Positions 8,687-17,341 of a stretch of DNA of 64,000 nt are shown one piece after another. Numbering within the stretch: the first letter of the stretch is position 1; every line of letters begins with the position of its first letter. The position numbers were made by a program, and so were the translations under genes. The notes under the pieces are model-generated. The model was not told the origin of the DNA. It searched no databases and worked only from the letters and a program-made list of their open reading frames with translations. This DNA comes from Bacteroidetes bacterium 41-46 (GTDB taxonomy: Bacteria > Bacteroidota > Bacteroidia > Bacteroidales > UBA932). Location of the stretch: positions 62,001-126,000 of the forward strand of contig MKTA01000024.1 in the NCBI GenBank assembly GCA_001897515.1. Direction: 5' to 3'.

Positions 8687-11600
8687 TAACAGTTTTTAAT
8701 AGTTTGCAAAATTGGTGTTTTTTTAACAATCTCCTTGATATATTTGATTATTTTTGCGCAAAACGTTGTAAGATTAGAATATTAAGAAAAATAATAACGG
8801 CATTGCTATTCCTGGTGGCTTTAGCCCCGGTTACTGCCTATGTTGCGCTTCAAATACCGGCAATTCAGACAAGTACAGCCAGAAAAGCAGCCTCACTGCT
8901 ATCTGAGAGACTCGGAACTGATGTCGCAATTGGGAGGGTCTATTATATTTTTTTTAATAAGCTGATTGTAAATGATTTTCACATCCTGCATTCAGAGAGA
9001 GACACTTTGCTTAACTGCAGTAAGCTCTCATTAACAATCTCTGCAAAAGATTTAATATTCAGTTCTAAACTGACATTAAAGAGACTTCTGCTTCAGGATG
9101 GCTCTTTTAATATTGTTAACGATACAGATTCTACAACAAATCTCACAAAAATATTTGGCCAGGGCGATAGTAACAGTGACACAGTATCATTCTCTCTGCC
9201 TGACTTTATTGCAGGAGAGGTCAGACTTGTAAATTTTAGTTTTAGAAGATTTAATCCCTACTCATCAATTGAGACAAAAAAAGGGGCAATTAATTTTTCA
9301 GATTTATCCCTGAATTCCATTAATATCCACATCAGAGGTATAGAGTCTAAGAATGATACGATTTATGCCGAAATCAGGGATATATCCTTTAGTGAGAGAA
9401 GCGGTCTAACTGTTAAGAGTATGAATGCAGGAGTCAAGTTGGCTTCAAACGAAATCCGCCTGACTGATCTTGATCTTCATGAGGGAGACTCAAATCTTAA
9501 GGCATCTCTGTTCTCTATGAAATTCGGGAGTTTCAGAGATTTTTCATACTTTACAGACAGCGTTGTAATGGAGTCTCACTTTGAGAATACCTTTCTAGAT
9601 TTCAGGACACTGTCAAGATTTGCTCCGGAACTTACCGGAAACAGGCTGAGTTTTTATGTAACAGGTATTGTAGAAGGTCCTGTATCTAATCTAAGAAGTG
9701 ACAATCTCAAGATAACATCCAAATCTGGCCTTACATATATTGACCTGAAAGCAAGAATTTCCGGTCTGCCCTATCCAAATGAAACAATGGCCTTTGTAGA
9801 TATTCCGCATTGTGTAACAACCTCAAACGATATTGCCCAAATTGTCTCATCTATAAGTGGCAGCAGACCTTCGGCCTTTTTCAAAAAACTCTCTCCATTT
9901 GTAAGATATAACTTTAAAGGAAGGCTGGCAGGACTTCTTGACGATTTTGTGGCAAATGGAAATATTGTAACAAATATTGGAAGCATGTATGTTGATGTAC
10001 TCTTAAAGGGTAATGAGGAGAGAGGAGGGCTCTACATGCATGGAAATTTAAAGGCTGACAACTTTAATATAGGATCCCTTATAGTGAGTAAAGAGCCTGG
10101 TGAAGTAACATTCAACAGCAACATGACAGCTTTAATCAAAGAGGGATCAAAGGGTGGCAGTGAATTCTATATTGACAGTATTTCTGTAAAAAAGATTGAG
10201 TTTAACAATTACGCTTACACAAACATTAACGCTACAGGAAGTTATCTTAATGACAGGTTTGATGGTAAGGTGATTTGCCATGACCCCAACCTTGATTTTA
10301 TTTTTCAGGGAATAATCGGTCTCTCCTCCAGAACCGACTCCTACTATGACTTTTATGCAGACTTAATGTATGCTAACCTGTATAATCTTAACATTGACAA
10401 AAGAGACTCAATATCAACGGCTAGCTTAAGAACAATTGCCAAATTCACTCAGAAAACAAATGGGGAGGTGCTGGGAGATATTCAAATCAGAGACCTTGAG
10501 TATGGAAACAGTACTGGAAGATACAACATTGGTGACATCTCTGTTATTTCAAGTTCCGGCAGAGAACAGGAGAATTATGAAGCCTCTCTTAAATCAGAAT
10601 TTATGGAGGCAACTTATTGGGGGAGCCACTTCATTGACAAGTTTATATCAAGAGTGGCCGATGAACTTATATACAAACACATACCAAACCTTAAATCTCA
10701 GGAGAACAATGCAGAAGCAAGTAACGCAGAAGATACTGGGTTAAATGAAGGCTCATACAGATTTAGAGTTAAATTCTTTGATACAAAGGCTATAACCCAG
10801 TTGGCGCTTCCCGGCCTCTTTATTTCTCCTGGAAGTGCATTAAGTGTTGACATCTCTAAACAGGGTCGCCTTGATCTGAAATTAACATCAGAAAATGCCG
10901 GGTATCTCTCTAATATTGGTAATAAAATATCACTTATATCAACATCTGAAAAGCAGAATGTTAAGGCTGATATAAAGATTTCAAAATTGAGAGCCGGAGG
11001 GATTGAGTTTGACGATTTCACTGCTGAGGCAACAGGAAAATCAAATATCATTGACCTTGTAGTAAAATTCCAAAACAGAACAAAACTGAGAAACAGCCTT
11101 GATTTCTCCTCATTAATTAAAATTGGAAAAGAGGAGAGAGGAGGTGGAACAATCTTTAGAATAGCTATTAAGCCATCTACTTTATATTTTAATGATTATA
11201 AATGGTCGCTGGATAATTCAGCCATTGAACTTTCAGACTCTCTCTATACTTTTGAGAGGTTCAGAGCCCACAACAATAGTCAGCTTATGGAAATTAACGG
11301 ACGAATATCACCTTATGAGGCGGACTCACTGACGGTTTCAATGAAGAGTTTTGACATCTCCCCTTTAAATTACTTTATGGGCAATGCGCCATGGGTAGAG
11401 GGTCTTTTTACAGGTAAGGCGACATTAACTGCACTCTATTCTGAACCAAAAATTATTGCAAATCTCTCTGGTGCTGAGGTCAAGGTAAACAATGCAGATG
11501 TCGGAAGTCTGGAGCTCTACAGCGAATGGGACAACCCCGCTCAGCAATTCAACCTTATGGCCAGAAGTACATTAGAAGGGTCTGTGCCACTTTATGCAAC

Positions 11601-13260
11601 AGGAATCTTATCACCATCCCGGAATTATCTTGATATAAGTGCAAACCTTGACAGGCTCTCTGTAAAATATTTTGAGCCATTTCTAAGTGACATTATTTCA
11701 GAGTCATCTGGAACACTCTCCGGACTACTAAGATTAAACGGGAAAATGGATAAGCTCGTTCTATCAAGCAGCAGAGGAACTCTCAACGATGTTGGTTTTA
11801 CGGTTAACTTTACTAAAGTTCCGTACATATTGAGCGGACCTTTCTCAATTGAACAGAGCAAACTAACAGTTGATAACGCCTTACTGAAAGACAGAGGTGG
11901 AAACAGTGGAAGGGTAAACGGCGGATTAAGCTTCCCATTCTTCGGTAATATTACCCTTGACACTAAGATTGATTTCTCAAATCTTGAATGCATTAATACA
12001 ACCGAAAGAGACAACGAAAATTTTTACGGCATTGCTTATGGGACAGGAAACATCTCAATAACAGGTCCTATCAGTAAAATTTTGATGGATATTTCGGTCG
12101 CCACTAATAGAAATACAGCCATTCATATTCCACTCCCCAATACATCAGTTGCCTCTAGAACGAATCTCCTCACGTTTGTAGAAAAGAGCGAAGTACATTT
12201 GGTGGAGGCCTATTATGACGAGTATGGTTATATTACTCCAAAAAAGGCTGTAAGTGACAAAAGCCCATCTGAACTAGAAGTTAAGTTAAGAACCAGGGTG
12301 AATACAGATGCGGAACTTCTAATAGAGATAGACAAATCTGTAGGAGATGTAATTAGAAGCTATGGTAACGGATTGGTTAACATTGATGTCAACCCGGCTA
12401 AAGAGATATTTTCAGTTCACGGAGACTACATAATTGACAGAGGGTTTTACACTTTCGTCCTTCAGGGAATTTTCAAAAGAGACTTTAGTATAAGGGAGGG
12501 TGGCAATCTCTCTTTCAACGGAGATATTCTAAAAACAAGATTAGACCTTACAGCAATATACAACACAAAAGCCTCCGTAAACACCTTAATTGCAGACACA
12601 AGCTCAGTAAGTAACAGAAGAAATGTTGAGTGCAGTATCTCAATGCAGGGAGAGTTGCTCAATCCAAGACTAGGATTTGGAATTAATATCCCCGATATTG
12701 ATCCTGCTACAAAGGCGAGGGTAGATGCTGCATTAAATACAGAGGACAAGGTTGTCAAACAGGTAATGTCCCTACTCGTATCAGGTAGCTTCATACCTGA
12801 TATTCAGTCAAGCATAGTGAATAATTCTACTCTCCTTTATTCAAACGCAACAGAGGTATTATCCAATCAGATTAATAACATATTTAACCAGTTGGATATC
12901 CCGCTTGACTTCAGTTTTAATTACCAGCCCGGACAAAACGGCAGAGACATTTTTGATGCTGCAATTTCTGCGCAACTTTTTGACAATAGGGTAATTGTTA
13001 ATGGCAATATAGGTAGTGCAAAATATCTTAATCAAAACAGCGATGTAGTTGGTGATATTGATGTTGAGGTTAAGCTTGACGAAAAGGGAAGATTCAGGGC
13101 GAAGGCCTTCTCCCACTCAGCAGACCAATATTCAAACTACCTTGACAATAGTCAGAGGAGCGGTGTAGGTCTGGTTTATCAGGAGGAGTTCAACACATTT
13201 AAAGAACTATTCAACAGACTCTTCAGAAGAAAAGGGAAAAGAGCAACTGAGCCTAAATAA
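8656..13260 (+). CDS. tamB: TamB-family translocation/assembly module protein (start uncertain)
   Basis: A very long (about 1500 residue) repetitive beta-rich protein with one N-terminal membrane anchor (ITALLFLVALAPVTAYVAL) and the TamB/DUF490 domain in roughly the last 400 residues (from about IEIDKSVGDVIRSYGNGLV to FNTFKELFNRLFRR). TamB spans the periplasm as a hydrophobic groove and is thought to move phospholipid to, or help assemble proteins in, the outer membrane. No TamA/BamA partner gene is adjacent. The only in-frame ATG before the anchor is at 8656, inside divergent tsaD, and would add an unlikely 40-residue tail. Rare ATT (8773) or ATA (8779) codons sit just before the anchor. The gene ends overlapping convergent mtaB by 8 bp. 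Confidence 0.85.
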   Translation: MTQFLKWLSSLTVFNSLQNWCFFNNLLDIFDYFCAKRCKIRILRKIITALLFLVALAPVTAYVALQIPAIQTSTARKAASLLSERLGTDVAIGRVYYIFFNKLIVNDFHILHSERDTLLNCSKLSLTISAKDLIFSSKLTLKRLLLQDGSFNIVNDTDSTTNLTKIFGQGDSNSDTVSFSLPDFIAGEVRLVNFSFRRFNPYSSIETKKGAINFSDLSLNSINIHIRGIESKNDTIYAEIRDISFSERSGLTVKSMNAGVKLASNEIRLTDLDLHEGDSNLKASLFSMKFGSFRDFSYFTDSVVMESHFENTFLDFRTLSRFAPELTGNRLSFYVTGIVEGPVSNLRSDNLKITSKSGLTYIDLKARISGLPYPNETMAFVDIPHCVTTSNDIAQIVSSISGSRPSAFFKKLSPFVRYNFKGRLAGLLDDFVANGNIVTNIGSMYVDVLLKGNEERGGLYMHGNLKADNFNIGSLIVSKEPGEVTFNSNMTALIKEGSKGGSEFYIDSISVKKIEFNNYAYTNINATGSYLNDRFDGKVICHDPNLDFIFQGIIGLSSRTDSYYDFYADLMYANLYNLNIDKRDSISTASLRTIAKFTQKTNGEVLGDIQIRDLEYGNSTGRYNIGDISVISSSGREQENYEASLKSEFMEATYWGSHFIDKFISRVADELIYKHIPNLKSQENNAEASNAEDTGLNEGSYRFRVKFFDTKAITQLALPGLFISPGSALSVDISKQGRLDLKLTSENAGYLSNIGNKISLISTSEKQNVKADIKISKLRAGGIEFDDFTAEATGKSNIIDLVVKFQNRTKLRNSLDFSSLIKIGKEERGGGTIFRIAIKPSTLYFNDYKWSLDNSAIELSDSLYTFERFRAHNNSQLMEINGRISPYEADSLTVSMKSFDISPLNYFMGNAPWVEGLFTGKATLTALYSEPKIIANLSGAEVKVNNADVGSLELYSEWDNPAQQFNLMARSTLEGSVPLYATGILSPSRNYLDISANLDRLSVKYFEPFLSDIISESSGTLSGLLRLNGKMDKLVLSSSRGTLNDVGFTVNFTKVPYILSGPFSIEQSKLTVDNALLKDRGGNSGRVNGGLSFPFFGNITLDTKIDFSNLECINTTERDNENFYGIAYGTGNISITGPISKILMDISVATNRNTAIHIPLPNTSVASRTNLLTFVEKSEVHLVEAYYDEYGYITPKKAVSDKSPSELEVKLRTRVNTDAELLIEIDKSVGDVIRSYGNGLVNIDVNPAKEIFSVHGDYIIDRGFYTFVLQGIFKRDFSIREGGNLSFNGDILKTRLDLTAIYNTKASVNTLIADTSSVSNRRNVECSISMQGELLNPRLGFGINIPDIDPATKARVDAALNTEDKVVKQVMSLLVSGSFIPDIQSSIVNNSTLLYSNATEVLSNQINNIFNQLDIPLDFSFNYQPGQNGRDIFDAAISAQLFDNRVIVNGNIGSAKYLNQNSDVVGDIDVEVKLDEKGRFRAKAFSHSADQYSNYLDNSQRSGVGLVYQEEFNTFKELFNRLFRRKGKRATEPK
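8749..8756 (+). promoter_or_regulatory. Possible -7 box for tamB
   Basis: TATTTTTG matches TAnnTTTG and lies about 20 bp before the conserved anchor of TamB. No convincing -33 TTTG is found 19-20 bp upstream. If real, transcription would begin near 8761, downstream of the ATG at 8656, which would force a start at a non-ATG codon. Confidence 0.3.
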
Positions 13261-14527
13261 CAATATCACAAATCTTTCCAATGAGAGACTTGTCATAAGG
13301 CACCTCAATTTTTATATAATTTCTTGTATATCCGAACATCATTCCACCTTTGCGTGTACTTTCAAAAAGCACTCTCTCTGCCCTCCCTCTGTTCTTCTCA
13401 ACAAATTCGCAATAAAGTGAATCCGACAGATTGTTTAGCCGCTCTACCCGCCTATGCTTAACTGTCTCATCCACCTGTCCGGAGAACTCTGATGCAGGTG
13501 TATTGGCCCGTCTTGAATATGGGAAAACGTGGAGGAAGGATGGTCCAACCTCCTTCAAAAATGATAAAGTCTCCTCAAATTCACTCTCTCCCTCTCCGGG
13601 AAAACCTACAATTACATCTATTCCAAGAAAAGCGTATGGCATCTTCTCTCTTATCAGTTCAATTCTCTCTTTAAAGAGAGCTCTGTTATACCTTCGTCTC
13701 ATCAGGGCAAGAATTTTATCGCATCCGCTCTGAAGAGGTATATGAAAGTGAGGAAGGAACTTATTACTCATTGCAATCCAGTCAATAATTTCTGGAGTAA
13801 TAAGATTTGGCTCAATTGACGATATCCTGTACCTTTCAATCCCATCAATCTCATCTAGTCTCTGAAGCAACCCCAAAAAAGGCTCGCCAGTGGTCCTTCC
13901 AAAATCACCGGTGTTGACTCCGGTTAGAACAATCTCTTTTACTCCTCTTGATGCAATCTCCTTTGCCTCTTCTACGACAAATTCAACAGGGAAATTTCTG
14001 CTTTTGCCACGTGCTAAAGGTATTGTACAATATGAGCAGTTATAGTCGCATCCATCCTGAACTTTCAAAAAAGATCTTGTCCTGTCGTCCGAAGAGTAAG
14101 CGGGAAAAATAGTCTCTATATGTGATATCTCACAAGAGAAAGCCTTTGGAGCAGGTTTATTACCCCCGCTCTCTTTTATATCCGAGACTCTCATAAAGAG
14201 GTTCTCTTTCTGATCTGCCCCGAGAACTAAATCTACTCCCTCTATAGAGAGTATCTCCTGTGGTTTAAGCTGGGCATAGCAGCCTGTAACTGCAATAATC
14301 GCCTCCGGATTCTGTTTATGCAGCTTCCTTATAGCGTTACGGCATTTTTTATCTGCATGTTCAGTAACCGAGCATGTGTTGATCACATATATATCTGCCT
14401 CTTTACTTGATGGCACCTTTTCATATCCGTGTTCAACAAATTGTCTGGCTATTGAAGAGGTTTCAGAGTAATTGAGTTTGCATCCGAGTGTGAGAAAAGC
14501 TACCCGGTTGCCTATTTTTTCATTCAT
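13253..14527 (-). CDS. mtaB: tRNA t6A37 methylthiotransferase MtaB
   Basis: MtaB (424 residues from the ATG at 14527) is a radical SAM enzyme that methylthiolates t6A37 to ms2t6A37 in tRNA. The N-terminal UPF0004 domain shows three cluster cysteines in TLGCKLNYSE, INTCSVTEHAD and VTGCYAQL. The radical SAM motif follows as CDYNCSYC, and a C-terminal TRAM-like region ends the chain. A longer form starts with TTG at 14581, but it would overlap folB, and family members begin close to RVAFLTLGCK, so the ATG is preferred. RimO, its ribosomal paralogue, is also in this window (about 42 kb). It is followed convergently by tamB. Confidence 0.95.
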   Translation of the reverse strand: MNEKIGNRVAFLTLGCKLNYSETSSIARQFVEHGYEKVPSSKEADIYVINTCSVTEHADKKCRNAIRKLHKQNPEAIIAVTGCYAQLKPQEILSIEGVDLVLGADQKENLFMRVSDIKESGGNKPAPKAFSCEISHIETIFPAYSSDDRTRSFLKVQDGCDYNCSYCTIPLARGKSRNFPVEFVVEEAKEIASRGVKEIVLTGVNTGDFGRTTGEPFLGLLQRLDEIDGIERYRISSIEPNLITPEIIDWIAMSNKFLPHFHIPLQSGCDKILALMRRRYNRALFKERIELIREKMPYAFLGIDVIVGFPGEGESEFEETLSFLKEVGPSFLHVFPYSRRANTPASEFSGQVDETVKHRRVERLNNLSDSLYCEFVEKNRGRAERVLFESTRKGGMMFGYTRNYIKIEVPYDKSLIGKICDIVI

Positions 14528-14537
14528 TGTCAATAAT

Positions 14538-14909
14538 TTAATAAGAGATTGCAACCCTGGATGCTTCAACTTTCCCTCCAATTGGGGGGTTCATTTTTGC
14601 AACCGAAATTGAGATTTTTCCTACCTGAGGGTATGTCATCTTTACTCTTTTAGCAATTCTTAAAGCGACATTTTCCAGAAGTTTTGATGGTATCTCCATC
14701 TCCTCTTTAATTATATTATACAACTCCTGATAATTCACAGCATCCTCCAGCAGATCGCTCTCACCGGCTTTAAAAACATCACATTCGGCAGAAAAGTTCA
14801 CGATAAATTTATTTCCTATAATTTGCTCTTCATGAAAATGGCCATGATATGAGTAGAACTCCATATTTACCAGTTCAATCATTGATATGGCCCTATCCTC
14901 TCTGTTCAT
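14538..14909 (-). CDS. folB: Dihydroneopterin aldolase
   Basis: FolB converts 7,8-dihydroneopterin to 6-hydroxymethyl-dihydropterin and glycolaldehyde in folate synthesis. The chain (about 123 residues) carries the family opening IELVNMEFYSYHGHFHEEQ, with the Tyr-His-Gly region at the active site, the pterin-binding Glu in LLENVALRIAK, and a late conserved Lys in SVAKMNPPIGG. The ATG at 14909 overlaps the upstream methylase stop as ATGA, suggesting translational coupling; ATGs at 14924 and 14882 are alternatives. No other folate gene is adjacent. Confidence 0.88.
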   Translation of the reverse strand: MNREDRAISMIELVNMEFYSYHGHFHEEQIIGNKFIVNFSAECDVFKAGESDLLEDAVNYQELYNIIKEEMEIPSKLLENVALRIAKRVKMTYPQVGKISISVAKMNPPIGGKVEASRVAISY

Positions 14910-15610
14910 ATTATAAATACACATGGTTTTTTATTAATATCAGGTCGCTCCCGTCTCCATTCTGCAACACTTTTTGTAACAACAAATGAATCCTCAAGAG
15001 TTATATTGGCCGCTACGCAGACTTTTGTTGCCGGAGAGCATACCTCCAGTATATCCGAAAGCATAGCGTTATTTCTGTAAGGTGTCTCTATAAAAATCTG
15101 GCTTGAACCTGTTGAGCGGGAAAGAGTCTCCAAACGTTTAAGAGAACTCCGTCTCTCCTCCGGTTTTACAGGCAGATATCCATGGAACTGGAAATTCTGG
15201 CCATTCATTCCAGATCCTGCCAGAGCAAGAATTATTGATGAAGGGCCACTTAAGGGTACAACTTTTATCCCTTTAAGGTGGGCAACAGCAACCAGCTTAG
15301 CACCAGGGTCTGCTACGGCAGGAATCCCGGCCTCACTTAAAATACCGGCATCATCTCCTCTTAGGAGGATATTAACAAACTCCTCAATCTCGGCATCTTT
15401 AGTATGCTCATTTAGCTCAAAAAGAGTTAAATTTTCAATATTACCCTTATGCCCGGCCGCAGACAGGAATCTTCTTCCACTTCTAAGCTCCTCAACAAAA
15501 AAGTGAGTCAGCTCAGGCACAAGCCTAAGCACCCCCTCAGGAATAACATCTGATAGCCGGTCTGATCCAAGTGTCGTCGGGATAAGGTATAGTACCCCTG
15601 CTCTCTGCAT
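14906..15610 (-). CDS. RsmI-like SAM-dependent methyltransferase (tetrapyrrole methylase fold)
   Basis: A 234-residue protein of the TP-methylase fold that contains RsmI and CbiF-type enzymes. The glycine-rich SAM segments are visible: LLRGDDAGILSEAGIPAVADPG and VVPLSGPSSIILALAGSG, followed by NFQFHGYLPVKPEER, the region that RsmI enzymes share. RsmI itself 2'-O-methylates C1402 of 16S rRNA, but it is longer (about 280-290), so this may be the shorter paralogue common in Bacteroidota, whose target I do not know. The ATG at 15610 is chosen over a TTG at 15622. A -7 box TACCTTTG (15627-15620) would give an almost leaderless transcript. Confidence 0.8.
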   Translation of the reverse strand: MQRAGVLYLIPTTLGSDRLSDVIPEGVLRLVPELTHFFVEELRSGRRFLSAAGHKGNIENLTLFELNEHTKDAEIEEFVNILLRGDDAGILSEAGIPAVADPGAKLVAVAHLKGIKVVPLSGPSSIILALAGSGMNGQNFQFHGYLPVKPEERRSSLKRLETLSRSTGSSQIFIETPYRNNAMLSDILEVCSPATKVCVAANITLEDSFVVTKSVAEWRRERPDINKKPCVFII

Positions 15611-15650
15611 TTTTTTTCGCAAAGGTATGAAATTTTTGTACCTTTATTTA

Positions 15651-16457
15651 ATGGAAGAGTTCAATACTGCAAGACTCTCTTTTCTTGGAACAGGCACATC
15701 TCAGGGAGTCCCCATGATAGGTTGCAGTTGTAAAGTATGCAAATCTCATGATTCGAGAGACAACCGGCTCAGATCCTCAGCTCTACTGGAGTGGAGAGGA
15801 TTTAAAATACTTATTGACGCCGGACCTGACTTTAGACAGCAGATGCTTAGCGCAAATATTTCAAATTTAGATGCAATACTTTTAACACACGAGCATAAAG
15901 ATCACACTGGAGGTCTTGACGACGTTAGGGCATTCAACTATATTAACGGAAAGGCTCTGCCCATTTATTGTGAAGAGAGGGTGCTTAAATCTCTTGAAAA
16001 TGAATACTCATATGCATTTCAGGAGCACAAATATCCAGGGGTGCCGGAGTTTGATATCAGAGTAATTGATGAGAATAAATTTCTTGTAAGACGGGAGAAT
16101 GGAGTTTCTGATTTGCCCCCTCTTGAGGTGCAGCCTATAAGGGTTTACCACTATAAACTTCCTGTTTTAGGCTTTAGAATGGGAGATTTTGCCTATATTA
16201 CGGATGCAAACAGGATTGATGAGAAGAGCTATAAGTTGATTAAAGACCTCAAAGTCCTGGTTTTAAATACAGTAAGGCACGCTAAACACATTTCGCACTT
16301 CAGCCTCAGTGAGGCTATTGAGGTTGCAAAAAAGTCAGGGGCCGAGAGGACATATTTAACTCACCTCTCTCATCAGATAGGGACTCACATGGAGCTCTCA
16401 GCTGAGCTTCCACCCGGTGTTTACGCAGCCTATGACGGTCTAACCGTACAGATATAG
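15651..16457 (+). CDS. PhnP-like metallo-beta-lactamase-fold hydrolase
   Basis: A 268-residue cytoplasmic MBL-fold enzyme. The metal motif HxHxDH appears as THEHKDHTGGLDD, preceded by FLGTGTSQGVPMIGC, which with the following CSCKVCKS forms the Cys-rich entry typical of PhnP and its relatives. Later His residues (NTVRHAKHISHFSL, YLTHLSHQIGTH) complete the dinuclear site. PhnP is a cyclic phosphodiesterase, but no phosphonate genes are here, so the substrate is unknown. The ATG at 15651 fits the conserved start (NTARLSFLGTG); an ATG at 15627 would add eight residues. It leads a three-gene run with the next two genes (gaps of 14 and 12 bp). Confidence 0.82.
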   Translation: MEEFNTARLSFLGTGTSQGVPMIGCSCKVCKSHDSRDNRLRSSALLEWRGFKILIDAGPDFRQQMLSANISNLDAILLTHEHKDHTGGLDDVRAFNYINGKALPIYCEERVLKSLENEYSYAFQEHKYPGVPEFDIRVIDENKFLVRRENGVSDLPPLEVQPIRVYHYKLPVLGFRMGDFAYITDANRIDEKSYKLIKDLKVLVLNTVRHAKHISHFSLSEAIEVAKKSGAERTYLTHLSHQIGTHMELSAELPPGVYAAYDGLTVQI

Positions 16458-16471
16458 ATAACTTTTGAATT

Positions 16472-17329
16472 ATGGCAAACTACAAATCAAAGACCGCAGG
16501 TATCAGAGGAGCATCCGGCCTTGTAGGCAGTGCTGTGGCCAATTCTCTAAAAGAGGAGGGCTGGATAGTGACAAATATCGGTAGGGAGTTTTCTGCAAAT
16601 GATTTAAAAGGCTTAGATGTGGTGATAAATCTTGCCGGGAGATCAATCAACTGCAGATGGAGCAGCACTCAGAAGAGAGAGATTATTAAGAGCAGGATTC
16701 AGACGACATCAAAGTTAGTAAAAGCAATAGAAGAGTGTGGTTCAGATGCCCCCACTCTATTGATCTCTGCCTCTGCAACCGGTATCTACCCATCTTCTTA
16801 TAAAGCCTCACCAGATAACGCATATAATGAAGAGACATCCGAGAGGGGTGTCGGATTTCTTGCTGAAACATGTATTGCCTGGGAGAGAGAAGCTCTTAAG
16901 GCCTCCAAATTTACAAGGGTGGCTATTGCAAGACTTGGCGTAGTGATATCAACAGGGGGAGGAGCTCTCCCAAAACTCGCCCTCCCTTTTAGAATGGGAG
17001 TATCTGTAAGGTTTGGAAAAGGGACCCAGCCACTCAGCTGGATTTCCCTTTATGATGTAACAGAGGCCTTTAAGTTCATTATCAAGGAGACATCTCTGGA
17101 GGGGCCTGTAAATCTTGTTGCTCCTCAGATTATTGACATGAATGGTGTAAACAGTACACTATCCGAGATATTCAAAACAAAAATTTCAATTAACCTACCG
17201 GAGAGTGTGCTAAAAATTGCTATGGGGGGGTCGCACAGACTTGTTACAGAGGGACAAAATGTCAAGCCGGAAAAACTTCTGGCAAGGGGTTTTCTATTTA
17301 AAAATAATTCATTTCAAACATCAATATAA
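16472..17329 (+). CDS. TIGR01777-family NAD(P)-dependent epimerase-like protein (YfcH type)
   Basis: A 285-residue SDR-fold protein. A Rossmann start (GASGLVGSAVANSL), the family signature NLAGRSINCRWSSTQKREI and ISASATGIYP at mid-chain identify the TIGR01777/YfcH group. The C-terminal DUF1731-like part is shown by FGKGTQPLSWISLYDV. The biochemical role of the family in bacteria is not established; plant and cyanobacterial relatives touch cell division (giant chloroplast/SulA-like). The first Rossmann motif is slightly degenerate, with a Lys/Arg-rich lead of nine residues before it. It sits between the MBL hydrolase and the KamA homologue. Confidence 0.82.
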   Translation: MANYKSKTAGIRGASGLVGSAVANSLKEEGWIVTNIGREFSANDLKGLDVVINLAGRSINCRWSSTQKREIIKSRIQTTSKLVKAIEECGSDAPTLLISASATGIYPSSYKASPDNAYNEETSERGVGFLAETCIAWEREALKASKFTRVAIARLGVVISTGGGALPKLALPFRMGVSVRFGKGTQPLSWISLYDVTEAFKFIIKETSLEGPVNLVAPQIIDMNGVNSTLSEIFKTKISINLPESVLKIAMGGSHRLVTEGQNVKPEKLLARGFLFKNNSFQTSI

Positions 17330-17341
17330 TTTAAAAAAGAG

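Noticed and set aside
11625-12014. Minus-strand frames of over 100 codons inside tamB
   Set aside because: They are shadows of the TamB frame and show no independent features.
14528-14581. TTG-started 18-residue extension of MtaB
   Set aside because: It overlaps folB and family members start at the ATG at 14527; likewise TTG/GTG extensions of mnmA, mqnA, dppA, coaE, ctpA and DUF5606 were set aside.
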